Positions 43,682 to 52,931 are shown, counted from the first letter of the stretch. The stretch is DNA of 64,000 nt from Chitinophagales bacterium (GCA_017303455.1 JAFLBM010000005.1:173402-237401); one strand, 5' to 3'. Made by a program: numbers and translations. Notes: a model not told the origin generated them from the sequence alone.

Positions 43682-44317
43682 TTACAGAACTCCTTTCCAT
43701 TGGGCAGGATCGTCCCGCCACTTTAACAAAATATCCTGCTGATCAGCACCCACGATCCCTTTTTCCAATGCCAGTTCGATCAGGGTCGGGTAATTGGTCA
43801 GCGAGTAATAAGGCAATGATGCTTTTTCAAAAGCTTCCGTTGCAACCGGGAAGCCATACGTAAAAATAGAGACCATACCAATCACTTCCAGCCCGGCTGC
43901 CTTCAGCACATCCACCACCTGCAGGCTGCTTTTGCCAGTAGAGATCAGGTCTTCGATCACAATGGTCTTTTGTCCATTTTCAAAAGATCCTTCTATCTGG
44001 TTACCCAAACCATGTTCTTTGGGTTTTGGCCTCACGTAGATATAAGGGAGTTTCAACTGGTCGGCGGCCATGGCTCCCCAGGCAATACCTGCTGTGGCAA
44101 CACCGGCCAGCAATTCTGCCTCCGGGAATTTTTCAAAGACCACGTTGCACATTTCCGACTTTATAAAATCTCTTACATAAGGGAAGGATAATACTTTCCG
44201 GTTGTCACAATAGATCGGGCTCTTCCATCCGCTGGCCCAGGTAAAGGGTTGTGCCGGATTTAATTTAACTGCATTAACTTGAAGTAGTTTTTCGGCAACG
44301 GCTTTTTCATTTGTCAT
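43682..44317 (-). CDS. pyrE: Orotate phosphoribosyltransferase
   Basis: PyrE joins orotate to PRPP to form orotidine 5'-monophosphate in pyrimidine synthesis. The PRPP-binding motif is VIEDLISTGKSSLQVV near residue 125 and the orotate region FTWASGWKSPIYCDNRKVL lies near the N-terminus; 211 residues is usual. I choose the ATG at 44317 (MTNEKAVAEK); the longer frame from 44350 lacks family resemblance. It is separated from pyrB and pyrR by 2 kb of unrelated genes. Confidence 0.95.
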   Translation of the reverse strand: MTNEKAVAEKLLQVNAVKLNPAQPFTWASGWKSPIYCDNRKVLSFPYVRDFIKSEMCNVVFEKFPEAELLAGVATAGIAWGAMAADQLKLPYIYVRPKPKEHGLGNQIEGSFENGQKTIVIEDLISTGKSSLQVVDVLKAAGLEVIGMVSIFTYGFPVATEAFEKASLPYYSLTNYPTLIELALEKGIVGADQQDILLKWRDDPAQWKGVL

Positions 44318-44376
44318 GGAGCGAAGGTAGAAAAAAGGGTCAAGGCACAAGAATAGAAAGCAGTAAAAATAATCTT

Positions 44377-44724
44377 ATGTCTCAAGAGCTGGAAGATCGT
44401 TTTCATATATATGCAAAATCGGTCAGGAATTTTTGCAGGAAAGTGAAATGGGATATTATAAACCGGGAATATATTAAACAGGTGATCCGTTCGAGCGGCT
44501 CTGTCAATGCCAACTATACTGAAGCATTGGATGATCTGGGGAAAGCGGATGAAAAAATGAAAATAAAAATTTCAAGAAGGTAGGCGAAAGAAACCATCCG
44601 CTGGCTTGACCTGATACTGACAGATGAAAACCCTGAACTGGAGTCTGAAAAAGCGGTCTTAATAAACGAGGGTGAGCAGATCAGGAAAATATTATCAGCC
44701 ATCATCAACAAGTTGGGTGGATGA
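44377..44724 (+). pseudogene. Four-helix-bundle protein interrupted by an in-frame amber codon
   Basis: Frame begins MSQELEDRFHIYAKSVRNFC at 44377, the family start (23S rRNA intervening sequence/four-helix-bundle type). At codon 69 a TAG occurs (44581-44583), yet the same frame continues for 46 codons with AKETIRWLDLILTDENPELE and ends KILSAIINKLGG at 44724. The residues around the stop (KISRR, stop, AKETIRWL) match the normal KISRREAKETIRWL type pattern, so GAG to TAG is the likely mutation. Total 115 codons, the usual family length. Flanked by an 11-bp inverted repeat (44341-44351 and 44767-44777). A truncated 68-residue protein is the only product unless the stop is read through. Confidence 0.75.
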
Positions 44725-44802
44725 AAGCCTCATCAGGTTGAAGGGCATGTGCCTTGTATCTTGTACCTTGTGCCTTGATAATTACATTTTGTAGCTACCC
44801 AT

Positions 44803-45429
44803 ATGTATATTAAAATCTTCTTCAACGACAAACCCCTCTTTCTCTGCGACCAGGTAGATGAAACCATCGAGCCGTTCCTGCACCATGACGATGCTGTTTT
44901 TATTGATGAACTGGATCCGCATACAGTGAAAACAATGATCCATGAAATGCAATTGGAAAAGGTACATGCCGGGGTCTTTATTCACCCTGATTTTGAGGAG
45001 CTGAAAAAAGCGTTCTTTAAAAAATTCAGCTTCATACAGGCAGCCGGTGGCATTGTTCAGAATGAAAATGGTGAGTTGCTGCTCATCTTCCGCCGGGGTA
45101 AATGGGATCTGCCCAAAGGCAAATTGGATAAAGGTGAATCACTGGAAGATTGTGCCGTGCGGGAAGTGGAAGAAGAAACAGGGTTGAAACAGGTAAAACT
45201 GGCAGAGCCATTACTGATCACTTATCATACCTATCATGAAGGCACCAAATTCATACTGAAGGAATCCCACTGGTATAGTATGAAAGTAAGCAGCCGACAG
45301 GAACTGGTGCCGCAAACAGAAGAAGATATACTGGAAACAAGGTGGGTGGCAGCAGATGCATTGGAACCTTACTTAAAAAACTCTTTCCCCTCCGTGGTGG
45401 ATGTACTGAAACTGTTCTTAGCGTATTGA
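44803..45429 (+). CDS. Nudix hydrolase family protein
   Basis: A 208-residue protein with an N-terminal unknown region and a Nudix domain from about residue 75. The Nudix box GX5EX7REUXEEXGU is seen as GKLDKGESLEDCAVREVEEETGLKQ near residue 105. The N-terminal part (FFNDKPLFLCDQVDETIEPF) is specific to this subgroup. Substrate is unknown; nucleoside diphosphate derivatives or mRNA caps are the family range. It converges on the thioesterase gene with no gap. Confidence 0.85.
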   Translation: MYIKIFFNDKPLFLCDQVDETIEPFLHHDDAVFIDELDPHTVKTMIHEMQLEKVHAGVFIHPDFEELKKAFFKKFSFIQAAGGIVQNENGELLLIFRRGKWDLPKGKLDKGESLEDCAVREVEEETGLKQVKLAEPLLITYHTYHEGTKFILKESHWYSMKVSSRQELVPQTEEDILETRWVAADALEPYLKNSFPSVVDVLKLFLAY

Positions 45430-45861
45430 TCAATTCCTTCTTGGCAATACGGCGACGGTCAGACGGCTGACACAGACCAATTTTTCTTTTTCATCATAGA
45501 TCTTAATATCCCATACATGGGTGCTGTTGCCGGTATGCAATGGCGTGCAGACACCTGTTACAAATCCACCCCTTGCACTCCGTATATGATTGGCATTGAT
45601 CTCTAATCCCACGCAATAAAACTTAGTATGATCAACTACCAGCGCAGAAGCCACACTACCCAGCGTTTCTGCCAATACACAGGAAGCACCGCCATGTAAT
45701 AATCCATAGGGTTGTTGAGTACGATGATCAACGGGCATTCTTGCTTTCAGAAAATCATTCCCTAATTCCACCCACTCAATACCAATATACTCACCCATGG
45801 TCCCCTCTCCCAGGGTTTTCATTTTATCCAGGGTAAGTGTTTGATCGAACCAAATAGCCAT
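45430..45861 (-). CDS. Hotdog-fold thioesterase (PaaI-like)
   Basis: A 143-residue single hotdog domain acting on acyl-CoA. Conserved segments are HRTQQPYGLLHGGASCVLAETLGSVASALV with the catalytic His-Gly-Gly and the acidic residue near E69 (LAETLGS), and the central helix HVWDIKIYDEKEKLVCVSRLTVAVL. Located 4 bases downstream of coaD, perhaps co-transcribed. A role in phenylacetate or menaquinone (1,4-dihydroxy-2-naphthoyl-CoA) hydrolysis is a family option. Confidence 0.88.
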   Translation of the reverse strand: MAIWFDQTLTLDKMKTLGEGTMGEYIGIEWVELGNDFLKARMPVDHRTQQPYGLLHGGASCVLAETLGSVASALVVDHTKFYCVGLEINANHIRSARGGFVTGVCTPLHTGNSTHVWDIKIYDEKEKLVCVSRLTVAVLPRRN

Positions 45862-45865
45862 ATGT

Positions 45866-46333
45866 TTATTTTAGAACTGATTTAGCAACAATATCCGGTA
45901 AGAAGGGAGCTGCATTACCGCCATTGCGGATGATATCCCGTACAATCGTGGAAGCGACGGAAGTATATTTCGGTTCACCGGTAAGGAAGACAGTCTCGAT
46001 ATTTTTATCCAGCGTACGGTTGGCATCCGCGATGGTTTTCTCGTATTCAAAATCGCTGACGTAGCGGATACCCCGGAGAATAAAATGGGCACCGATCTTT
46101 TTACAATAATCAATAGTGAGTCCTTCGTAAATAGCACCTTCCACCCTGTCTTCATCCTTATAGATATCCCTGATCCATTGCAAACGTTGCTCTGCAGTGA
46201 ACATGGGTGCCTTGGCCGCATTCAGGCCAATACCGACCACGATCTTATCAAACAACGGAATGGCCCGGTTAATGATATCAACATGACCCAGGGTTAATGG
46301 ATCAAAGGTTCCAGGGAAAAGACATATTCGCAT
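45866..46333 (-). CDS. coaD: Phosphopantetheine adenylyltransferase
   Basis: CoaD transfers AMP to 4'-phosphopantetheine, the penultimate step of coenzyme A synthesis. The nucleotidyltransferase motif is FPGTFDPLTLGHVDII with the (T/H)xGH core TLGH, and the ISSTIVR-type end appears as YTSVASTIVRDIIRNGG. 155 residues is normal. It sits between the IR-containing gap downstream of pyrB and the thioesterase gene. No ambiguity. Confidence 0.96.
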   Translation of the reverse strand: MRICLFPGTFDPLTLGHVDIINRAIPLFDKIVVGIGLNAAKAPMFTAEQRLQWIRDIYKDEDRVEGAIYEGLTIDYCKKIGAHFILRGIRYVSDFEYEKTIADANRTLDKNIETVFLTGEPKYTSVASTIVRDIIRNGGNAAPFLPDIVAKSVLK

Positions 46334-46355
46334 GGCATTTCAGATTTTAGATGGG

Positions 46356-46398
46356 GATTTTAGATTTATTGCAACCACGATCAGCCAAATCTAAAATC
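46356..46398. repeat. 12-bp inverted repeat after pyrB
   Basis: GATTTTAGATTT (46356-46367) and AAATCTAAAATC (46387-46398), loop 19 bases, just downstream of the pyrB stop on the minus strand. Same words appear at 31233-31262. May act as a terminator, though no T-run follows. Confidence 0.4.
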
Positions 46399-46404
46399 AA
46401 AAAT

Positions 46405-47334
46405 TTATGCTTTGCTTTGATTGGATAAAAGATACAATACCGCCATCCTGACGGCCACTCCATTTTCCACCTGCTGCAAAATAATGGATTGTTTGCTGTC
46501 GGCCACATCACTGTCCAGTTCCACACCACGGTTAATAGGTCCGGGGTGCATGATGACGATCTCTTTATGCAGGCTGTCCAGCAGTTTCCTGCTGATGCCG
46601 TAGGCCAGGTTATATTCCCGGAGCGAAGAGAACAGCACCTGGTTCTGCCGTTCTAATTGTATCCGCAGCACATTAGCCACATCACACCATTCCAATGTCT
46701 CTTTCAGGTTATAGCTCACACTTACTCCCAGTGCTTCACTGATATATTTGGGGATCAGTGTGGGCGGGCCGCATACCACCACTTCTGCTCCCATCTTTTT
46801 CAATAAATAAATATTGCTCTGCGCCACCCGGCTGTGCATGATATCACCAATGATGGCGACTTTTCTTCCTTCCAGGCTGCCTGTTCTTTCCTTGATCGAG
46901 AAGGCATCCAGCAAACCCTGTGTAGGATGTTCATTGATGCCATCACCGGCGTTGATGATAGCCGCCGGGATATGTTTTGCTAAAAAATGCGGGGCACCAC
47001 TGGCACTGTGCCGCATCACCACCATATCCACTTTCATGGATAAGATATTGTTAACGGTATCTAACAGTGTTTCTCCTTTGGCAACGGAGGATGCCGAAGC
47101 GGTGAAATTGACTGTATCAGCAGATAAGCGTTTTTCCGCCAGTTCAAAAGATATCCTCGTCCGGGTGGAATTCTCGAAAAACAGGTTAACGATCACCACA
47201 TCCCGTAAGGACGGAACCTTCTTCACCGGACGCTGTAAAACTTCCTTGAATTGTTCTGCGGTCTGTAAAATAAGGGAGATATCCTGCCTGTTAAGGTCTT
47301 TAATGCCGAGCAGATGTCGAGTGGATAGTTGCAT
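46405..47334 (-). CDS. pyrB: Aspartate carbamoyltransferase catalytic subunit
   Basis: PyrB forms N-carbamoyl-aspartate from carbamoyl phosphate and aspartate. Carbamoyl phosphate motif FFENSTRTRISFELAEKRL near residue 50, the HPTQGLLDAFSI region near 138, and the IMHPGPINRGVELDSDVADS region near 265 (active-site arginine and aspartate binding) are all seen. Length 309 is usual. The pyrI regulatory subunit is absent; regulation may instead come through PyrR, 90 bases upstream on the same strand. Confidence 0.96.
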   Translation of the reverse strand: MQLSTRHLLGIKDLNRQDISLILQTAEQFKEVLQRPVKKVPSLRDVVIVNLFFENSTRTRISFELAEKRLSADTVNFTASASSVAKGETLLDTVNNILSMKVDMVVMRHSASGAPHFLAKHIPAAIINAGDGINEHPTQGLLDAFSIKERTGSLEGRKVAIIGDIMHSRVAQSNIYLLKKMGAEVVVCGPPTLIPKYISEALGVSVSYNLKETLEWCDVANVLRIQLERQNQVLFSSLREYNLAYGISRKLLDSLHKEIVIMHPGPINRGVELDSDVADSKQSIILQQVENGVAVRMAVLYLLSNQSKA

Positions 47335-47424
47335 TAAAAAGCGAAATTAGGGGAAAGAAAGGAATTGAGGAATTTGGATTTTGGACGGGGGAAGGTTAGA
47401 AAATTCCCGACTACCTGCTACTTT

Positions 47425-47985
47425 TCAATACAAGATCACTTCCTTCTTATCCCACTCCACTTTCACCTTTTGCGAGATGATAGAATCAATGGATTTACCG
47501 GTGTAATCGGGTTGAATAGGTAACTCGCGGCTAAACCTGCGGTCAATGAGCACACATAATTCTACTTTCTCCGGCCTGCCAAAATCAAGCAGTGCATCAA
47601 GGGCAGCACGGATGGTGCGACCAGTGTAGAGCACATCATCGATCAGCACTACTCTTTTATTTTCGATGGAGAAGGGAATATCTGTCCGGTTAGCTACATG
47701 CAATTGTTTGCGGATATCATCCCGGTAAAAAGTAATATCTAATTTGCCATACTGTATAGTTGTCCCCGGCATTTCCTTTTGTATTTCTTCAACGATCCGG
47801 TCAGACAAAAATATACCTCTTGGCTGCAGCCCGATGATCACTGTATTTTCAAGGTCGCTGTTATTTTCCAATACCTGGTGCGCCAGTCGCTTGATCGTAA
47901 TGCCCAGTTGCTGTTCAGAAAGGATCGGTCTCAATAGCTTTAAAATTTGTATAAAAATAAGAAAGCTGGCCCCATTTTCAACCAC
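47425..47985 (-). CDS. pyrR: PyrR bifunctional regulator/uracil phosphoribosyltransferase
   Basis: A 186-residue PRTase with the PRPP motif VVLIDDVLYTGRTIRAALDAL near residue 110 and family elements LGITIKRLAHQVLEN and TVIIGLQPRGIFLSDRI. In Bacillus PyrR binds pyr mRNA attenuators; in Bacteroidota many family members act only as uracil phosphoribosyltransferase. I see no attenuator hairpin before pyrB. The GTG at 47985 follows the upstream stop directly; the first about 17 residues are hydrophobic and unusual, so a start at the internal TTG codon just before RPILSEQQL is possible. Confidence 0.9.
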   Translation of the reverse strand: MVENGASFLIFIQILKLLRPILSEQQLGITIKRLAHQVLENNSDLENTVIIGLQPRGIFLSDRIVEEIQKEMPGTTIQYGKLDITFYRDDIRKQLHVANRTDIPFSIENKRVVLIDDVLYTGRTIRAALDALLDFGRPEKVELCVLIDRRFSRELPIQPDYTGKSIDSIISQKVKVEWDKKEVILY

Positions 47986-48531
47986 TCATTTCTTTTGCTT
48001 TTTGCAATTGAGATGTACCTGGAAGCCGATAGCCAGCCCGAATGTATTGAAACGGCCATTATCATCTTTATATTTAAGCGAACTCCAGTTCAGTGTTGCT
48101 TCAACGGCCACATGCGGGTTCAGGAAAAAAGCGGGGCCTGCCGAAAAACCAAACTGCGATTTACTTTCTGCATCAAAGCCATCGTATTTCTGGATACCGG
48201 CTGCAAAACTCCCTTCCAGGAAAATATTGGTCTTTTGGGCCACAGGTAAAAAATAATACCGGGCAAAGGGGCCGACCAGCAGGTCACGATAACTGTCACC
48301 GGCATCACTGTAATCCGTAAACGATGCACGGATACCCCCGGCAATTTTATCGGCAAAGAAATACCCTGCATCCGGCATGATATGCAGCACATTGGTACTG
48401 CTGCCCCCGCCTGAGTATTTCTGGGAAGTAAAAGAAACAGCCCCTCCCGCCAGTATATTTCCCCGGCTGATCTGTGCAATACTTCCATTAGAAATACAAA
48501 AGAGAAACAGAGCAAGAAGTATATTTTTCAT
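47986..48531 (-). CDS. Small outer membrane beta-barrel protein
   Basis: A 181-residue exported protein (signal MKNILLALFLFCISNGSIAQ) with an eight-strand barrel pattern: NILAGGAVSFTSQKYSGGGS, FFADKIAGGIRASFTDY, NIFLEGSFAAGIQKYDGF and the C-terminal strand FGLAIGFQVHLNCKK. The ATG at 48531 forms an ATGA overlap with the GLPGLI gene stop. Family and function unknown beyond the barrel. pyrR follows directly. Confidence 0.75.
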   Translation of the reverse strand: MKNILLALFLFCISNGSIAQISRGNILAGGAVSFTSQKYSGGGSSTNVLHIMPDAGYFFADKIAGGIRASFTDYSDAGDSYRDLLVGPFARYYFLPVAQKTNIFLEGSFAAGIQKYDGFDAESKSQFGFSAGPAFFLNPHVAVEATLNWSSLKYKDDNGRFNTFGLAIGFQVHLNCKKQKK

Positions 48532-49202
48532 TGTCCCAATATTTTGCGGCCAGAACCACCTTTCTTTTCTAAATACTCTTTCCGGGAACAAATGATTGCC
48601 TTTCCGGGTATCACTACACTGTAATTTCCTTTTTCAATTTTCGTCGCCAGCCAGTGTGTATGTCTTTGCTGATTATATACCTCCAGTACCAAACCCGGAA
48701 ACCCAGCAAACAGCTCTGGGCCGAATGGGACATTTATCTCCGTTGTGTACCAGACAAGTGTTGAATCATTCTTTTCATTAACCAGTAATGCCTGTTTGCA
48801 GGTATATCCTGCAATTTCTTTTGTGCCATCTCCAAATACCCAGTTCTCATTTTTTGCAGTATCATAAACAAGGTATTTCCTTTTTCCCGGCGGCCATGCC
48901 ACTTCATGATATAACCTGTTATCTGGCCGGGAATAAAGAACAGCATGGTGGATTATCTTATCGAAAACCGTTTTCTTTCGCAAAGGGTCTTTGACGTCAG
49001 CGATGCGGTAATAAAGAGAAAAAGAATCATTAAAAACAAGACGATCTGCAGACTCCAAATCATTGGGTACATCTGTTGGAACACCTTTAACGGGAATATT
49101 AACAGACTTAAAAAAAGTGAACGAATAATGTACACTATAGCCATTTTGGCAATAGCTGTTTTTGCAGATCCACAGAAGTAAAACAAAAATCAGTTTTTTC
49201 AT
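48528..49202 (-). CDS. GLPGLI family secreted protein
   Basis: A 224-residue secreted protein of the Bacteroidota GLPGLI family, named for a motif that here reads FAGFPGLVLEVYNQQRHTHW near residue 175. Signal peptide MKKLIFVLLLWICKNSYC at the start; the rest is beta-rich with FGDGTKEIAGYTCKQALL. The family is frequent next to T9SS-secreted or TonB-dependent proteins; role unknown. I take the ATG at 49202 (GTG at 49208 is the alternative). Stop TGA overlaps the ATG of the next gene. Confidence 0.85.
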   Translation of the reverse strand: MKKLIFVLLLWICKNSYCQNGYSVHYSFTFFKSVNIPVKGVPTDVPNDLESADRLVFNDSFSLYYRIADVKDPLRKKTVFDKIIHHAVLYSRPDNRLYHEVAWPPGKRKYLVYDTAKNENWVFGDGTKEIAGYTCKQALLVNEKNDSTLVWYTTEINVPFGPELFAGFPGLVLEVYNQQRHTHWLATKIEKGNYSVVIPGKAIICSRKEYLEKKGGSGRKILGQ

Positions 49203-49229
49203 TTCCACCCTTTAGTCCTGTAAATAAGC

Positions 49230-50861
49230 CTATTTCTCCTGCATGAACGGATAACGATAATCCGTTGGCGGGTTAAAAGTTTCTTTGATCGTTCTTGCAC
49301 TTAACCAGCGATACAGATTCAAAATACTTCCTGCTTTATCGTTAGTACCGGAAGCCCGGGCACCACCAAATGGTTGTTGTCCTACTACTGCACCCGTTGG
49401 CTTATCGTTGATATAAAAATTACCCGCTGCATTCCTGAGTTTATTGGTTGCTAATTCTACAGCCGCCCTGTCGGTGGCAATGATAGAACCAGTGAGTGCA
49501 TACGGTGAAGTGGTATCAACCAGTTCCAATGCCTTTTCAAAACTGTTGGCCGGGTATATATAAACCGTGAGTACCGGCCCGAAGATCTCTTCGCACATCG
49601 TTACATAATCCGGTTTCTTTGCTTCAATGATCGTGGGCTGCACAAACCAGCCATCTTTGCTGTCGCATTTGCCACCCACCCAAATCTCCGCTTTGGGATC
49701 TTTCTTTGCATTATCAATGTAGCGTTTGATATTATTGAAACTCTTCTCATCAATTACCGCATTGATGAAATTGGAAAAATCTTCCACCGTTCCCATTTTG
49801 AAACTCTTTACACCGGCAATGAGTTTCTTCTTCACTTCTTCGGCAATATTGGAAGGGATATAAGCCCTTGATGCCGCCGAACATTTCTGCCCCTGGAATT
49901 CAAAGGCACCCCGTAGCAAAGCTGTTGCCACCACATCAGGATCGGCACTCTTGTGTGCCAGCACAAAATCCTTACCTCCTGTCTCTCCCACTATTCTCGG
50001 GTACGATTTATAATTCGCCATATTCTTCCCGATCGTCTCCCACATATTATTGAACACACCGGTTGAACCGGTAAAATGTACGCCTGCAAAATCACGGTGG
50101 TTAAAACACACTTTTCCGATCGTCGGTCCGTCCACATAAATAAGATTGATCACACCATCCGGCAAACCGGCTTCTTTTAAAATACGCATCGTCATCTGCG
50201 CTGCATATACCTGTGTATTGGCCGGTTTCCATACCACCACATTACCGCACATTGCAGCGGAGGTCGGCAGGTTACCGCCGATGGCGGTAAAATTGAAAGG
50301 TGTGATCGCTAACACAAATCCTTCCAGCGGACGATACTCCATCCGGTTATGCATACCGGGACTGCTGATCGGTTGTTGCTTATAGATCTCCGATAAAAAA
50401 TGCACATTGAAACGTAAGAAGTCGATCAGCTCACAGGCCGCATCAATTTCTGCCTGGAATGCATTCTTACTTTGGCCCAGCATGGTAGTGCCGTTCATAT
50501 ACGGACGATACTTGGTCGCCATCAGGTCGGCAGCTTTTAAAAAGATACCGGCCCTGTTTTCCCAACTCATATTGGCCCAGCTTTCTTTAGCGGCTAAGGC
50601 AGCTTCTATCGCCTGCACCACATGTTTCTCTTCCCCGGCATGAAAATAACCGAGGGTGTGTTTGGTTTCATGCGGCGGATGCATGGCCACTTTCTTCCCG
50701 GTCCGCACTTCTTTGCTGCCAATATACATCGGCACATCGATCTCCTGCTGCTTCAGTTCAGCCAGCACTTCTTTCAATCGTTTCTTTTCCGGGCTGTTGG
50801 GACCATAAGAAAGAACCGGTTCATTCACCGGCATGGGGTAAGAAAATGTTCCGATACTCAT
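49230..50861 (-). CDS. pruA: 1-pyrroline-5-carboxylate (L-glutamate gamma-semialdehyde) dehydrogenase
   Basis: A 543-residue aldehyde dehydrogenase that oxidises glutamate semialdehyde to glutamate in proline and arginine catabolism. The catalytic cysteine lies in GQKCSAASRAY, the glutamate in RIVGETGGKDF, the NAD turn in HFTGSTGVFNN and C-terminal GGARASGTNDKAGS. It is a single-domain form without proline dehydrogenase, matching length in Bacteroidota. Arginase elsewhere in the window (60213-61160) would feed the same pathway. Confidence 0.95.
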   Translation of the reverse strand: MSIGTFSYPMPVNEPVLSYGPNSPEKKRLKEVLAELKQQEIDVPMYIGSKEVRTGKKVAMHPPHETKHTLGYFHAGEEKHVVQAIEAALAAKESWANMSWENRAGIFLKAADLMATKYRPYMNGTTMLGQSKNAFQAEIDAACELIDFLRFNVHFLSEIYKQQPISSPGMHNRMEYRPLEGFVLAITPFNFTAIGGNLPTSAAMCGNVVVWKPANTQVYAAQMTMRILKEAGLPDGVINLIYVDGPTIGKVCFNHRDFAGVHFTGSTGVFNNMWETIGKNMANYKSYPRIVGETGGKDFVLAHKSADPDVVATALLRGAFEFQGQKCSAASRAYIPSNIAEEVKKKLIAGVKSFKMGTVEDFSNFINAVIDEKSFNNIKRYIDNAKKDPKAEIWVGGKCDSKDGWFVQPTIIEAKKPDYVTMCEEIFGPVLTVYIYPANSFEKALELVDTTSPYALTGSIIATDRAAVELATNKLRNAAGNFYINDKPTGAVVGQQPFGGARASGTNDKAGSILNLYRWLSARTIKETFNPPTDYRYPFMQEK

Positions 50862-50953
50862 GATTGTATTTTTGTACGTTGAAGATTTTATTCCGGGTTC
50901 ATTGTTAATCGTTCATGGTTCATAGCTAACCACCATGAACCATTATCCATGAA

Positions 50954-52046
50954 CTATGAACTTGCTTCTTTCTCACTCATCAGGTACGCCTTGATAAACC
51001 CATCCAGTTCCCCATCCATCACCGGCTGCACATTACCCACTTCGTAATCGGTACGGTGGTCCTTGATCATTTTATAGGGATGGAAAACATAAGAACGGAT
51101 CTGGCTGCCCCACTCGATCTTTTTCTTCTTGGCATTGCTGGCATCTTTCAGCGCATTGCGTTTCTGCAATTCCAGTTCATACAACCGGCTGCGGAGCATC
51201 TGCATGGCCAGTTCCCGGTTGCCGAGCTGGCTCCGGTCCTGCTGGCACACCACCACGATACCCGTGGGTATATGCGTTAACTGTACTTTGGTTTCCACTT
51301 TGTTCACATTCTGTCCGCCGGCACCGCCACTCCGGGATGTTTCCATCTTCACATCGGCCGGTTTGATCTCGATCTCGATGGTATCATCCACCAGCGGGTA
51401 TACATACACACTCACAAAGGAAGTATGCCGTCTTGCATTACTGTCGAAGGGTGAAATACGAACAAGGCGGTGCACCCCGCTTTCGGCTTTTAGAAAGCCA
51501 TAGGCAAAAGGTCCGTCAAATTGCAGGGTTGCTGTTTTGATGCCGGCCCCATCTCCCCATTGCCAGTCCATCTCCGTCACTTTCCAGCCTTGTTTTTCGC
51601 CATACATGCGGTACATCCTGGCGAGCATTTCGGCCCAGTCCTGGCTTTCCGTACCACCGGCTCCCGAGTTGATCTGCAATACAGCAGGCAATTCATCCTC
51701 CGGTTCATTCAGTGTGGCTTTGAATTCGGCATCATCGAGCAGGGTGAGTGCTTTTTCGTAGGCCTCTTTGGTTTCCTCTTCGGTGGCATCACCGGCTTTC
51801 CAGAACTCAAAGAGCACAGCAAAGTCCTCTACGGCGGTCTCAGCCGTCTCATAGAGTTTCACCCAATACTCATTCACCTTGGCGTTTTTGAGAATTTCGG
51901 TAGCCCTTTTGTTGTCATCCCAGAAACCGGGACTTAACGAAAGCTGCTTGTCTTCTTCAATTTTATATCGTCGGTTCCCGACGTCAAAGAAACCTCCTTA
52001 CCCCGGCAATGCGGGACCGCATATCAGATAATTTTTCGATTGTCAT
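50954..52046 (-). CDS. prfB: Peptide chain release factor 2 with programmed +1 frameshift
   Basis: RF2 recognises UAA and UGA. The first 20 codons run from the ATG at 52046 ([20 protein letters not shown]) to an in-frame TGA at 51984-51986, preceded by the stimulatory AGGAGG and the slippery CTT; +1 slipping at CTT-TGA-C continues with [20 protein letters not shown] and then the large frame to 50954. The GGQ motif is in [14 protein letters not shown]. Total about 363 residues, as expected. The arrangement gives autoregulation by RF2 level. A reading beginning at 51877 lacks the N-terminal part. Confidence 0.95.
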
Positions 52047-52135
52047 GGTGCAAATGTAATTGATTTGGAAATGAAATAATTTGGAAATTTAGGGGTAGGA
52101 CACATACACTATCTTAGACTACCAAAACTTAAGTT

Positions 52136-52252
52136 ATGTGGAAACAAATAAGGGAAAACTGGAAAGAGTTAACTCTTGGATTATTAGTTATTAGTCTTGG
52201 CAGGCAATACTCTATTATTCAAATTTTAATTTGCCGATTAAATATTTTTTAG
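52136..52252 (+). pseudogene. 38-codon frame, likely the displaced N-terminus of the next membrane protein
   Basis: ATG at 52136 opens MWKQIRENWKELTLGLLVIS then diverges and stops at 52252, overlapping the next frame by 22 bases. Its start is a plausible membrane-protein N-terminus, and the next frame, open from 52195 without an ATG, continues with ILYYSNFNLPIKYFLGW. A single indel around 52195-52225 would fuse them. It could instead be a separate small coupled gene. Confidence 0.4.
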
Positions 52253-52836
52253 GATGGTCAGAACTTTGGCTTATTTTAAGTGACCAGCTTTTATTGTTAG
52301 TTCCTTTTATCGGTGCCATGTTTTATGGCAACTATTTAATGATAATATTACATGAAAGAAGGCAAAAGAAACCAAGAGAAATAGAGTACAGAAAGAGTAA
52401 AACAGATATTATATTTCAAACCATACTAGGTCTTTTAGGAATATTCATATTAATAAAACTATTCATTGCAGATTATTATGTAAATAGAGTAAGCCTAATT
52501 TCTTCACTTGGGCTAGTATTATTATTTTTCCTATCAGTTGAATTTGACGAACACCACAATTACAAACTAAATAAATCAATCTGGATAGTATGTTCCTTTG
52601 GCATATTTCTTTACACAATAATTCAATTAACAGTACTAGAAATCAAGTCGACTGAAAAAGGCAAATACAATGGCAGCTATATAGTTACAAAAGGAAATAA
52701 AGAGTATCATTCAACTGACTCAAGCTACTATATTGGGAAAACTGAAAATTATGTTTTTATTTATAATAGAAATCAAAAATCTGCAACTGTTATACCTTCT
52801 GAAGAGATAAAAGAAATCTATCTTAAAGCAAGATAG
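52231..52836 (+). CDS. Multi-pass membrane protein, 5' end uncertain
   Basis: A frame of up to 201 residues from a TTG at 52231, with four hydrophobic segments (WLILSDQLLLLVPFIGAMF, IFQTILGLLGIFILIKLFI, LISSLGLVLLFFLSV, IWIVCSFGIFLYTIIQLTVL) followed by a soluble tail (KGKYNGSYIVTKGNKEYHST). No family recognised. The gene is markedly AT-rich relative to flanking DNA, suggesting acquisition. The first residues may be missing because of a frameshift relative to the frame at 52136. An ATG at codon 30 (MFYGNYL) is another possible start. Confidence 0.55.
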   Translation: MPIKYFLGWSELWLILSDQLLLLVPFIGAMFYGNYLMIILHERRQKKPREIEYRKSKTDIIFQTILGLLGIFILIKLFIADYYVNRVSLISSLGLVLLFFLSVEFDEHHNYKLNKSIWIVCSFGIFLYTIIQLTVLEIKSTEKGKYNGSYIVTKGNKEYHSTDSSYYIGKTENYVFIYNRNQKSATVIPSEEIKEIYLKAR

Positions 52837-52931
52837 TAATTACTGACCTTTACCCAACCCTTCAAAACTTTCAGTTTCGAGGCAGTACTTTATCGCTCCT
52901 GACAAGTAACGATATTTAAATAGATATTCAC

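Noticed and set aside
47335..47424. PyrR-type attenuator upstream of pyrB
   Set aside because: No hairpin pair with anti-terminator or T-run found in the 90 bases between pyrR and pyrB.
50867..50874. Plus-strand TATTTTTG as a promoter
   Set aside because: It would read into the 92-base gap and then antisense to prfB; no plus-strand gene follows.
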